Assembly (NCBI GenBank): GCA_009602725.1
Contig: WELB01000337.1
Span: 43,396-66,057 of the forward strand
From: Spirogloea muscicola
Taxonomy: Eukaryota > Streptophyta > Zygnematophyceae > Spirogloeales > Spirogloeaceae
DNA: 22,662 nucleotides
Direction: 5' to 3'
Shown: in pieces, positions 1 to 11,505 of the stretch
How positions within the stretch are numbered: position 1 is the first letter of the stretch
Layout: every line of letters starts with the position of its first letter
Made by a program: the position numbers and the translations under genes
The notes under the pieces: generated by a model
What the model saw: the letters and a program-made list of their open reading frames with translations, nothing else
The model's database searches: none
Told to the model about the DNA's origin: nothing

Positions 1-3350
<3,350 letters not shown>

Positions 3351-4399
3351 TGAGCTGGTCATTTCTCCACCCATTTTGGCCTCAGCTATGCATCTCAAGC
3401 CTATTCTTTCATAGAGACATGTATTCTTGACCTGACTGAACACCATAGCTTCACTTCCTGTGTGGAATACCGGGCTACTTGAAAGCGTCGTGCTACTTGT
3501 GAAAGTTCTACTTCCTGTACACTCTGCACTTGATTAGCTGCCCGCCTTACCCCCCCAGAACATTCAATCTTGGAGTCGTGTCATTTTTCAAGGACATTAT
3601 GCTGGATGCGAGCACATTGATGTGCAATGGTATGTCGCACAATCTAAACCGTCATGATCAGGGTTCCACCACTGGGTCCTCCATCCGGCCCAATCAGGCC
3701 CCTCACACTTTTTGGCAGCTTGCAAAGTTGCAAATCTTACTGCGAGTTGCGGCTTCAAAGGCAGCCCAAACTCAGTCATGGATGTACTGCTGCTAGACTG
3801 TGTCAGAGCTCGTTATACACGAGATGTCATGAGCATCCCCAAATGCAGTAAGACTTTCACTAGCCACTGCTGCTACAGTATGGTGCAAACAGCTGCTGAC
3901 ATGCCAGGTTTTGGAACTTAGGTATTCAGATGCTTTGACACACACTGCTACTGCTACAGGTGCAAACAGCCGCTGGTATACCAGTCTCAGAAGCACTAGA
4001 AAGGCCCTGCATCCGGTGGTAAATATATCTGCTTACTAGGCCTTTGTGCTGAAGAACAGTGTCCAAAAGTCTATATGCGCTGCTAGACACTAGTATCAAG
4101 GCGGCAATTCACATAAGCTACCTACAACAATCAATCTTGCTGTACACTCACGGAGGTGGTGGATGCTGCAAGAAACAAGATGCAAGGACAATGATGATCT
4201 CAACGGCCGTAGTTTGGCTTGAGCTCGAGCAACGCTTTCTCTTGCTGCCCAGATGTTATGATGATAGTTTCAACATATTGTATATGGTCGCATTCAGAGA
4301 GTTCAAGGGCAGTTCAAGGGCTGGTCAATCAAAGCAGGCCAAAAGTAGCCCTCAAAAACCTATACAGAAAATTATTGCTCAACCTCAGCTTGACCCAGA
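3351..4399. other. Intergenic region between two convergent genes
   Basis: About 1.05 kb between the stop codons of the oxidase (+) and the peroxidase (-). It must hold both 3' UTRs. I see no conserved protein motif in any frame, no tRNA and no clear terminal signal. A short imperfect duplication occurs at about 3864-3890 and 3943-3970 (CACTGCTRCTGCTACAG followed by GCAAACAGC). The longer open frames lack coherent composition, and I do not call them genes. Confidence 0.7.
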
Positions 4400-6711
4400 T
4401 CAGAGCAGCTTGTCTATGTCCTTCTGCAATCACAAAACACATTCACAGATCTCCATCAGCAGGGTTCTCCATCAGCAGGTGAGACAAGAACTTCCCCATA
4501 TTGCTCTAATCACCTCGTAAGCACTGGCAGCTCTCTGCAACAGCATCCCGCCCCAGCAGCATCACGACACTCTTCAATGGTAGGGGTGACAACGGGGATG
4601 CTTCTGGATTTTTGCCTGTTGTGCAGACCAGAACTGGATGCTTCAATCTGCCCACCGTCGACTTTAGGAAGGCACTCTCTGTCCAGTACCATGCACAACA
4701 GTATAGCTGCTACACTTGTACATCATTATTGAATTTATATCCTTTCATCAGACAGTGACAACATGGTGAAGGATCCTGGCAATTATGACCTACCACGATT
4801 GATGAAGGTGAGGTGGTCGGAGCATAGCGCTCAACAACATTCCCCTCCTTATCAACAAGAAACTTTCCAAAGTTCCACTTGATGCCCTCTCCAAGGATGC
4901 CCCCTCCCTTCTGGGACTTCAAGAATTTGTACAGTGGAGCCGCATTCTCACCATTCACATCAATCTGTGAGCCATTTGTTACATTAGAAATAATCAATCC
5001 TTGTTTCCTTCATTTTAGCAAGACAAGGAGTTAGAGGTGTTCTCAATCTGCATCATAAGGCTGTATTGACAGGTCGGATCTTGCATGGGCGGGGAGCAGA
5101 TCTTGCGAGTCTCCATATGTGTTCTCAACCTGCTAATACATTTTGAATACAGATATGTTGCAGTGGGCAGATTGTATGCGCAAAGGCTAACAGAGTATTC
5201 TTGTATAAGGTCAATGACTTGTGATATCAGTGCTCCTACTGGACAGTGCAACGTAATTTACTGTGTGCTATGACTCACATACATGACTTGACTTGCCCGG
5301 TGAGTTTGCAAAGACAAACACCATAGAGAGAGGTCAATTCCAAAGAAGGACTTCATAAGTTCCTTGAGGGAAGGTGCAGCTGTCGTGCTAACCTTAGCGA
5401 AGAGCGGAAACTCGGCCTTGTATCGGGAGCAAGCAAACTCTTTGATCTCCTGTGGTCCACCAGGCTCTTGACCCCCAAATTGATTGCATGGAAAGGCAAG
5501 AATCTCAAAATCTGCAGCAAATTCATCAAGTCATCAGGTCCTACGTGACAGCTATGCAGAGGGAGTGAAGGCCTATGAACAACCAAACCAAGAGCTGCTT
5601 GTTAGGTTTGGGACAACGATTTCAGGAGTCAGGCTTCCATAGCTACTGATTCGTCACTTATGACATGTACAAAACAATGTCGAAGTCTTACTACAAACTT
5701 CAGACTGGCACAACACGAATCCTATCCGCCAGAGCACAACAGAGCCTTGAGCAGCCCAGACCTTTGCCTTTGTACTTGTTATAGAGCTCAGTCAATTCCG
5801 TGTAGTTGCTCTTAGTCAATCCACTACAAACACGTGCTCAAAAACAGTGTCAGCAAAAAGCTCAAACCTGCTATTGCTCAATGACGTCAAATCCTCCAAG
5901 TCAAGTACTATGAAGCCAAGCAATTACTGCGAATGTATCTTCGTACCTTAAGTAATCGTGCGCATGCACTATTCACACCATGCAGCCTACTCGTATTGCA
6001 TACAATGTAGCTGATCAAAGCGACCTCTTCCTTGCCAGTGGCCCTGACAGTCCCTCTTGTTGATTTAGGGTTTGCGTTGCAATCTCAGGGGCCTCATCAA
6101 CAAATCATACCAGGCTGATGCGACATTGACAATGAGCAACACCTTGCCCTTGTAGTCACCGAGAGTCACTTCCTTGTCGTCAATATTCTGCAGGCTCAGA
6201 TGACTAATCAGCTTCTGCACATCTAACAACAAGGACATGCTAGCTGGCATAAGGCATACGTGATAAATTGCCTTATCACCGTATTAAACCAGCACAACCG
6301 CTGATATCAATGTACAGAAACAGTAGCCGCTGGCTTTGGCAGACTCACAAGCGATTGGCTTTCAGTTGTTCCTCATCCAACAACAGACGCGCATCATTGG
6401 CCCCCGACTTCGGAGATCAGTAGCTCGGAGCGAGGTTGCGCGCGGCTGACCTTGACGGTGAACTCGTGGACGTTCTTCTCAGCGACTGCCGAGGACGACG
6501 CGCGGGCGCCAAGGCCGAACACCATCCTCTCAGCGGCGCGGCGCGGGGGGTTGGCAGCTGAGGCGGCGGGGGTTAGGAAGCGCGCAGCGCCGGGGAAGAG
6601 CGCGCTGCGGCGGGCCCGGAGCAGCGGCGACGGCGGGAGACGGGGCGCGGCGGCGGCGGCGGCGGCGACAACTGCGACGGCGGCGGCGGCGGAGCAGCGA
6701 GTGGCGGCCAT
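4400..6711 (-). CDS. GPX: Glutathione peroxidase, plant-type Cys (thioredoxin-dependent) class, with transit-like N-terminus
   Basis: Complete 237-residue thiol peroxidase that reduces H2O2 and lipid hydroperoxides; plant-type members use thioredoxin. Exons in transcript order: 6711-6451, 6187-6111, 5823-5762, 5511-5393, 4964-4794, 4423-4400. All junctions keep phase. The start ATG at 6711 lies in gtgaccATGG. Residues 1 to about 75 are rich in Ala, Arg and Ser and look like a chloroplast or mitochondrial transit peptide. The core then runs [97 protein letters not shown]. Peroxidatic Cys113, middle Cys142 and resolving Cys161 keep the 29/19 spacing of poplar-type Gpx. The catalytic partners Gln148, Trp203 and Asn204 are present. 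The Cys113 codon is split TG|T by intron 2, so this is a Cys enzyme, not a Sec enzyme. The last exon is only 24 bp (KDIDKLL plus stop). Confidence 0.96.
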
Positions 6712-6823
6712 GGTCACTTCTAGCAAAGGGGGCCGAGTGGTGGTTGCCTAGAAGCTTCCGCGGGGCAGCTTCACGGCTACCCGTAATCTGACGACCTGCA
6801 GATTTTGCGTACACAAGATGCAA

Positions 6824-6893
6824 GCGCGGCCAGATTAACTGGTGGCTAGGAGAGGCCAGCCCAAATGAATGGACAAGGTCTGAAGGAGCTGAA
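6824..6893 (-). repeat. Hairpin-family element, type B, upstream of the peroxidase
   Basis: On the minus strand it reads AGACCTTGTCCATTCATTTG, then GGGCTGGCCTCTCCTAGCC, then ACCAGTTAATCTGGCCGCGC. Near-identical plus-strand copies are at 7240-7310 and 10965-11040, and a rougher minus copy is at 14926-14968. It begins about 110 bases upstream of the peroxidase ATG and so may overlap its promoter. Confidence 0.75.
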
Positions 6894-6904
6894 GTGCCAA
6901 GTTC

Positions 6905-7000
6905 TTAGCGCTTCCCCTGGCCCCCTTCTCGTACTCTGTTCATTCTATTTTGGGCTGGCTTTTCCAGCCCCTTATCCTCAATGGGCGAGAACTTTCTTCT
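6905..7000 (+). mobile_element. Fragment of a non-LTR retrotransposon 3' UTR
   Basis: It reads TTAGCGCTTCCCCTGGCCCC, TTCTCGTACTCTGTTCATTC, then the hairpin GGGCTGGCTTTTCCAGCCC (6952-6970), then ATCCTCAATGGGCGAGAAC. The same string follows the retrotransposon stop codon at 10459-10550. No coding part accompanies it, so it is a 5'-truncated copy or the tail of a partner element. Confidence 0.8.
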
Positions 7001-7239
7001 TAAGGACTAAGACACAAGCAAGAGGACTCTCAGTAACCTCTAGTCAGAAGATGCAAGTCTGAATACACAGCAGAGCTCAGTCTCCCGAGCTGGTGATGCT
7101 CGAAACTCTTGGTGTAAGTAACCGCGGCCTGATGCACCTCCAGATTGTCGTATCTCTAGCACCGTGGTGAGCACGGAGCATGTGGTGCGTGTGACGTCAC
7201 TCGTTTCCTCGTACAACTACAAGAGTGCTCTTCTCGTCC

Positions 7240-7310
7240 TCCAGACCTTGTCCACCTTTGGGCTGGCCTCTCACAGCCACCAGTTACTCTGGCCGCGCTT
7301 TCCTCTTCTA
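7240..7310 (+). repeat. Hairpin-family element, type B, plus-strand copy
   Basis: Starts CCAGACCTTGTCCACC, continues GGGCTGGCCTCTCACAGCC, then ACCAGTTACTCTGGCCGCGC and TTTCCTCTTCT. It aligns with 10965-11040 and with the minus strand of 6824-6893. No target-site duplication was identified by eye. Confidence 0.75.
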
Positions 7311-7339
7311 AGAGAATTCCGTGTATTTGAAACAAGCGT

Positions 7340-7425
7340 AGGCCAAATGGCCAAGTACAAAGGCAAGCACATCTGAAGATCTACATAATCTACAGCAGAT
7401 TGACCAGCTCAATAACCTAAGAGGG
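7340..7425. repeat. Diverged ~90-bp dispersed repeat, copy 1
   Basis: Contains GGCCAAGTACAAAGGCAAGC followed by ACATCTGAAGATCTACATAA and CTACAGCAGATTGACCAGCT. The second copy at 8725-8815 begins GGCCGAGTACAAAGGTAAGC and continues in parallel with ACATTGACGAATGGACATCA. In both copies one frame spells YKGKHI. The family is unknown to me. Confidence 0.55.
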
Positions 7426-7584
7426 GGAAAGACTTGGGGTTAATAAGCTCCCCTCCGCAGTTTCTTGTGCATAACTATGTGGTTTGAGAGTTCACAGCCA
7501 TTGCCCCCTTTGGGAGAGCCGCTTCTTCTTGTTTAGGCGCCTGTGGACCTTGTCCATTCTTATCATTAAGAGGGGAAAAGAACT

Positions 7585-7624
7585 CTTCCAGTAGAGGGCG
7601 CTGGCTGTGATTTGCCAGCCCAGA
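7585..7624 (-). repeat. Hairpin-family short element (type A)
   Basis: Plus strand CTTCCAGTAGAGGGCGCTGG followed by CTGTGATTTGCCAGCCCAGA. It is a close match to 11780-11819. On the left it is flanked by GGACCTTGTCCATTCTTATC, the same lead-in that precedes the type B elements, so types A and B may share a flanking module. Confidence 0.75.
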
Positions 7625-8276
7625 ATAAGATTCAATAAAGTTCGAAGGGGCCAGAGAAGCGTTAAAGCAAAGAGCGACTCATGTGACCACTGGGTACTCA
7701 CATCTCCTCTGTTGAGCAGCCGCAGGTCCGAGAACTAGTCTCCGAGTAGCGGGTCCCCTGTCATAGCCAGAGGCTGCAGCTGAAGTGCGACCAGCACGCA
7801 GATGCAGCGCGTGTGACATTGACCGCTGCAGCCATGCTGGAGGCGCATGCATTCACTTGGGCGAGGGAGCCTGCCGCATTGAAATCCGGCCAGCTCCCCT
7901 TGGGAACGTCGGTCTAAGAGGAGCCGGTCGCCCAAAAGGCCAACATAGGCGACTTGAAAAGTCACGGCGTTTGTGAAGAGCCCCAAGATCAGAGGACTGT
8001 TCTTTTGTTGACACTCAAAACATCACTGCTGCTTGTAGATACTCAGTATTTTAGTCAACAGCCTCAGAAGTTGGATGAAGTGGCAGCAGGGAAACGTAAG
8101 TGCATAGCTTGCAAACCACAGGCACAGGTCGTGTTCAGCTCCCGCAAAAATGTGGCCCTCGAGAGCATCAATTGTTCGAGGTGCATTGGAGCTCCAGCCT
8201 CGCCGCAGCTTGCAGCCTGTTGTCAAGCTCAATCAAGCCAAGCACGACTGAGGAGCCTCCTGAAGGATGTTAGGGA

Positions 8277-8314
8277 CGGATGGATGGATGGATGGGGATG
8301 GATAGATGGATGGA
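8277..8314. repeat. (GGAT)n microsatellite
   Basis: A run of GGAT units with one GGGGAT and one GATA interruption. A chance open frame through it gives a WMDGW-type repetitive peptide, which I do not regard as coding. Confidence 0.9.
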
Positions 8315-8724
8315 GTCAATGGAAAGAATGGCCACCCTGTTGCCTGTTTACAGAGCCGTTGCATGTGTGAAGAGCAGGTATCCTGACACATTGTAGAACA
8401 CGAAACGTGTGAGTATGCCTGAGGGCGCGCCCTGCCTGTAGCAGCGCCTGTTAGGATAGAGGCCATCTTGTGATGCAGCTCAGCTGCTGCAGAGACTGTA
8501 GAGGGTGCTGCTTGTCAACTGGGTCACACTTGTGCTGTGTCTGGCAAGGCATGTGTGCAAGAGAGAAGTGAGAACAGATGCGCAAGGTATGCGCTTCATG
8601 ACTGTGTAGGTAAAAGGACATGACCAAGGTCGAACGACATGGCTGCTCAAGCTGGGCGTGGATAGTATCTAAGAAGTTGTGGTTGAAGGTGGACGTTCAG
8701 GGGAAAACAGTGTGTATTAAGTGG

Positions 8725-8815
8725 AGGGCCTGTGTGGCCGAGTACAAAGGTAAGCACATTGACGAATGGACATCACCAGCTGCTAAGCTGACCCGCTCAG
8801 TAACCACGAGTCAGC
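8725..8815. repeat. Diverged ~90-bp dispersed repeat, copy 2
   Basis: Partner of 7340-7425: GGCCGAGTACAAAGGTAAGC, then an ACATCACCAGCTGCTAAGCT segment matching ACATAATCTACAGCAGATTG in copy 1, then a TCAGTAACC stretch. That last motif is the reverse complement of the GGTTACTGA that ends the retrotransposon reading frame, which may hint at a common origin. Confidence 0.5.
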
Positions 8816-9549
8816 ACATAGAGGAGTGAGAGGCAGCAGCAGTGGCAGGAAGGACGACGGGTGGGGGAAAGGAGGGCTGGAGGTGCCAATCAGGGGGAAT
8901 AATGCTAAAGGTAGCCGACTACGTCACCATCAAGACTCAGTCATTATCTAAAGTATGCACTTCCTTATCACCTAGGCGCTGTTGGGAATCCCTCTTCCAA
9001 GTCCCTGATCCAGCTTCACGATACGGGAGACACAGGACATGCCAGTCTGCTAAATGGTGGCATAGCAAAGACAATGATATTGCTTGTCAGATAACCCCAG
9101 ATCTGTTTTGGTGCGACATCGTCACTAGAAGGTGACCTCTAGTGAGAAGACCAAATTAAATGACGACCAATTGACTACATCATCATGACAAAAGATCCCC
9201 AGGAGTCTGTACCATTTACATTCGTCACTTTGCGACCTTGAAATAGCCATGACTCTGTGACCAACGTTCTGCACTACACGTCTCAGAGCCCTGCTTCCCA
9301 CTTGCAGCAAGTGCATATGATTGACTTGACATGTACGGACCAAGGGGAACGGTTCACAGAGCCATCCCAATGGCGACATGGGGCCTTTGGGGCACCTCAA
9401 TGACCGCACCTCAATTGCCAAAATTGGGGGAGTGGATGGGAGATATGAAAGATAACAATCTATAACAAAGCTTTAATTATACAATGATTGGGCTGTATAA
9501 AGCCAGCGCACAAAAGAAAGTAATAACAAGCAAAGCTGCAAAGCTGCCA

Positions 9550-9660
9550 AGCTCGTGCAGAGTTCCCAAGTTGCCTCTGGCTCTGGCCAGGGGACCCACT
9601 TCAACGAGCCTAGCCTCTCCAACCTGCGGCTGCTTAGCAGAGGTTACTGAGTGATTCTCC
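9550..9660 (+). mobile_element. 3' end of a non-LTR retrotransposon, copy 1 (5'-truncated)
   Basis: The final codons read ASGSGQGTHFNEPSLSNLRL then LSRGY and stop (TGA 9648-9650). This matches the C-terminus of the longer copy ending at 10419, with a few substitutions. The match starts near 9550. Copy 2 follows about 28 bases after this stop, so the 3' UTR here appears interrupted or replaced by the next copy. Confidence 0.8.
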
Positions 9661-9678
9661 TGTAGCTCTTTGGATTGA

Positions 9679-10419
9679 TTCCGCAGTGCCGTCCACCGGC
9701 TCCTGGGCCTGCTGCCGCCATGTCTCCAGGGTGTGCGTCAATGTGAGTGTGGCGAGCGCGGGACCGAGCCTGGAGAGCTGGCTGCTCATGTTCTGCGCTG
9801 TTCCCACGGAGGAGAGCGGACAGCGGCCCACGACCGCCTCCGCGACGTAATGCATGGCATCCTGTTGGAGGCTGGTTTCTCCGTGGCAGCAGAGCACTCC
9901 GGAATCATGCCAATCCAGCACAGGGCCGACGGTCTCCACGCCAGGCGTGTAGACCTGGTGGCCACCCGACAGGCCGGCGGGCCACGTCTTCTCCTGGACG
10001 TGGTGACTACTGATGCCTATGACCGCTCACACCCAGCTAACTGTGCCACCACGGCTGGGTATGCGGTCGCCTGCTCTGCTCGGGCCAAGGAGCTGAAGTA
10101 CGCGGATCATCCGCGGGAAGACGAGTTCTTCCCGTTGGCCATCGACACACATGGGGCGCCGGGCGCTCGGTGGCTCGAGCTGCTCACCCAGCTCGCCCGC
10201 CACACCATCGCCCGGCGCTTCCATGGGGAGCCGGTTGACTTCCCTGCAGCCGGGTCGCTGGCGCAAATGCGCCTGGCCGTCTCGCTGCAGAGGTCCATGG
10301 CCCGGGCGCTGCACCTTCGTGCCGGCAGAGCCCTCGCTGCTGCCTCTGGCTCTGGCCAGGGGACCCACTTCCAGGAGCCCAGCATCTCTGATCCGCGGCT
10401 GCTTAGCAGGGGTTACTGA
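9679..10419 (+). pseudogene. Non-LTR retrotransposon ORF, C-terminal zinc-knuckle and endonuclease-like region (5'-truncated)
   Basis: An open frame of about 246 codons with no supported start; an in-frame TGA at 9676 lies just upstream. From 9733 it shows a Cys/His cluster, CECGERG...AAHVLRC. A region with RVDLVA, 11 residues, then LLLDVVTTD and a downstream AKELKY follows. This order (CCHC-like knuckle, then a PD-(D/E)xK-type fold) is what the C-terminal restriction-like endonuclease part of R2-type LINEs looks like, and algal elements carry related tails. The nuclease sub-assignment is inference, since the classical PD is VD here. The reverse transcriptase domain is absent from the window. 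The frame ends SRGY* (10417-10419). Uniform codon use and lack of stops suggest a young insertion. It is not a host gene. Confidence 0.75.
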
Positions 10420-10569
10420 GTGTCTCGTAGCAGCTTTGTTTCTGTTTCTTAGCTGATAGCGCTTCCCCTGGCCCCCTTCTCGTACTCTGTTCATTCTTTT
10501 CCGGGCTGGTTGTTCCAGCCCCTATTCTCAATGGGCGAGCACTTTCTCTTTGGATTTGTCCATTCTTTT
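10420..10569 (+). mobile_element. Retrotransposon 3' UTR with conserved hairpin (copy 2)
   Basis: Follows the TGA at 10417. It carries AGCGCTTCCCCTGGCCCCCT, CGTACTCTGTTCATTC, the hairpin GGGCTGGTTGTTCCAGCCC (10503-10521) and CTCAATGGGCGAGCAC. It ends where copy 3 begins at about 10570. Conservation of the stem with a changed loop, compared with 6952-6970 and 10748-10766, supports a structural role such as recognition by the element's reverse transcriptase. Confidence 0.75.
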
Positions 10570-10830
10570 CTGCCTCTGGCTCTGTCCAGGGGACCCACTT
10601 CCAGGACCCTAGCCTCTCTGATTTGCGGCTGCTTAGCAGGGGTTACTGAGTAATTTGTAGCTGCTTTCTTTCTTTGTGTGCTTTGGTTTCTTAGCGCTTC
10701 CTCTGGCTTCCTCTGGCCCACTTCTCGTTCTTTGTTCATTCTTTTTTGGGCTGGCTTGTCCAGCCCCTATCCTTCTTTTTTGGCTGGCTTCTGCCAGCCC
10801 CTCTCTTCTATGGGCCCCAGCTAGCTACTC
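10570..10830 (+). mobile_element. 3' end of a non-LTR retrotransposon, copy 3 (5'-truncated), with two hairpins
   Basis: Ends its frame as ASGSVQGTHFQDPSLSDLRL then LSRGY and stop (TGA 10647-10649). The 3' UTR repeats the GCGCTTCCTCTGGC...CACTTCTCG module and holds two hairpins, GGGCTGGCTTGTCCAGCCC (10748-10766) and GGCTGGCTTCTGCCAGCC (10782-10799). Copies 1, 2 and 3 are head-to-tail with stops at 9650, 10419 and 10649. Confidence 0.8.
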
Positions 10831-10964
10831 GGATCTGCATCTCCTGTCTAGAAGAAGAAGAAAGAAGGTGCTCGCCCATCTGCATCTCCCTCTGCACCAT
10901 CTTGTCTAGAGGTTACTGAGCGTTCCCTGGCTGATGTCTTAGTCCTAGTCGTTCGCACTCAAGC

Positions 10965-11040
10965 TCCCTCAGACCTTGTCCATTCTTTTGGGCTGGCCTT
11001 TCCCAGCCACCAGTCAATCTGGCCGTGCTTTCTCTTCTTC
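10965..11040 (+). repeat. Hairpin-family element, type B, plus-strand copy
   Basis: Reads CTCAGACCTTGTCCATTC, TTTTGGGCTGGCCTTTCCCA, GCCACCAGTCAATCTGGCCG, then TGCTTTCTCTTCTTC. It is nearly the same as 7240-7310. The preceding 10831-10964 holds a GAAGAAGAAG run and another CTAGAGGTTACTGAG motif like the retrotransposon end. 11041-11505 shows nothing I can assign except the presumed RHL1 promoter and 5' UTR. Confidence 0.75.
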
Positions 11041-11505
11041 GTGGGTACTAATGTCATCTTAGGTACCTTAGATTAGGTCTCCGTATTATGTAGCATTGTT
11101 TAGTCTGCACTCGACTCTGCCTGAACAATGTATTGGCTTGAATTGGCCTCCCTTTCAATTCATGCGCCCCGCGCGCCTTCTCTCTTCTTCTCTCTTCTAT
11201 GGGCGAGCTTTTTCCCAAGACAAGCTCAAGCTACTGTGGCCCACTTTTAGAAAGGCCTGAAGACGCATCTAGTTAGTGTCCATCACCCCCGTGCTCGCGA
11301 AGTGGTCACAGCTTCTCGCAGCTGTGCGCTGCATCGCCTCTTGCAAGCCTGTGCCAGCTTCCAGTGGCAGCGCCGCTCTCTGCTGGCACCTAGCAGCCAA
11401 TCTCCATCTCGTAGAAATCGAAGACCTGGCTAGCGCTATACAAGCAAAGCCAGCCGGCGACGTGGGCGACGAGCTTGGCGGAGCTTCGTGCCGTAGTCCG
11501 CCGCC

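Larger units (their letters stand above)
7625..9549. other. Gene-free intergenic stretch
   Basis: About 1.9 kb without a protein motif, tRNA or rRNA that I can recognise. It holds a GGAT microsatellite (8277-8314) and the second copy of the 90-bp dispersed repeat (8725-8815). Several open frames of 60 to 140 codons exist on both strands, but their peptides are low in complexity or rich in Cys/Trp from repeats and resemble no family I know. Confidence 0.65.

Noticed and set aside
4059-4520. 153-codon plus-strand open frame overlapping the peroxidase last exon
   Set aside because: No recognisable domain, and composition unlike the real exons. The minus-strand KDIDKLL exon in the same place fits the peroxidase family and splice phase.
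6111-6187. Possible selenocysteine (TGA) at the peroxidase active site
   Set aside because: The split codon resolves to TG+T, cysteine. No in-frame TGA remains in the model and I saw no SECIS-like element.
7954-8370. 138-codon plus-strand open frame
   Set aside because: It passes through a GGAT microsatellite and has no conserved motif.
10027-10494. 155-codon minus-strand open frame under the retrotransposon
   Set aside because: It is antisense to the plus-strand endonuclease-like frame, which has recognisable motifs and a conserved C-terminus.
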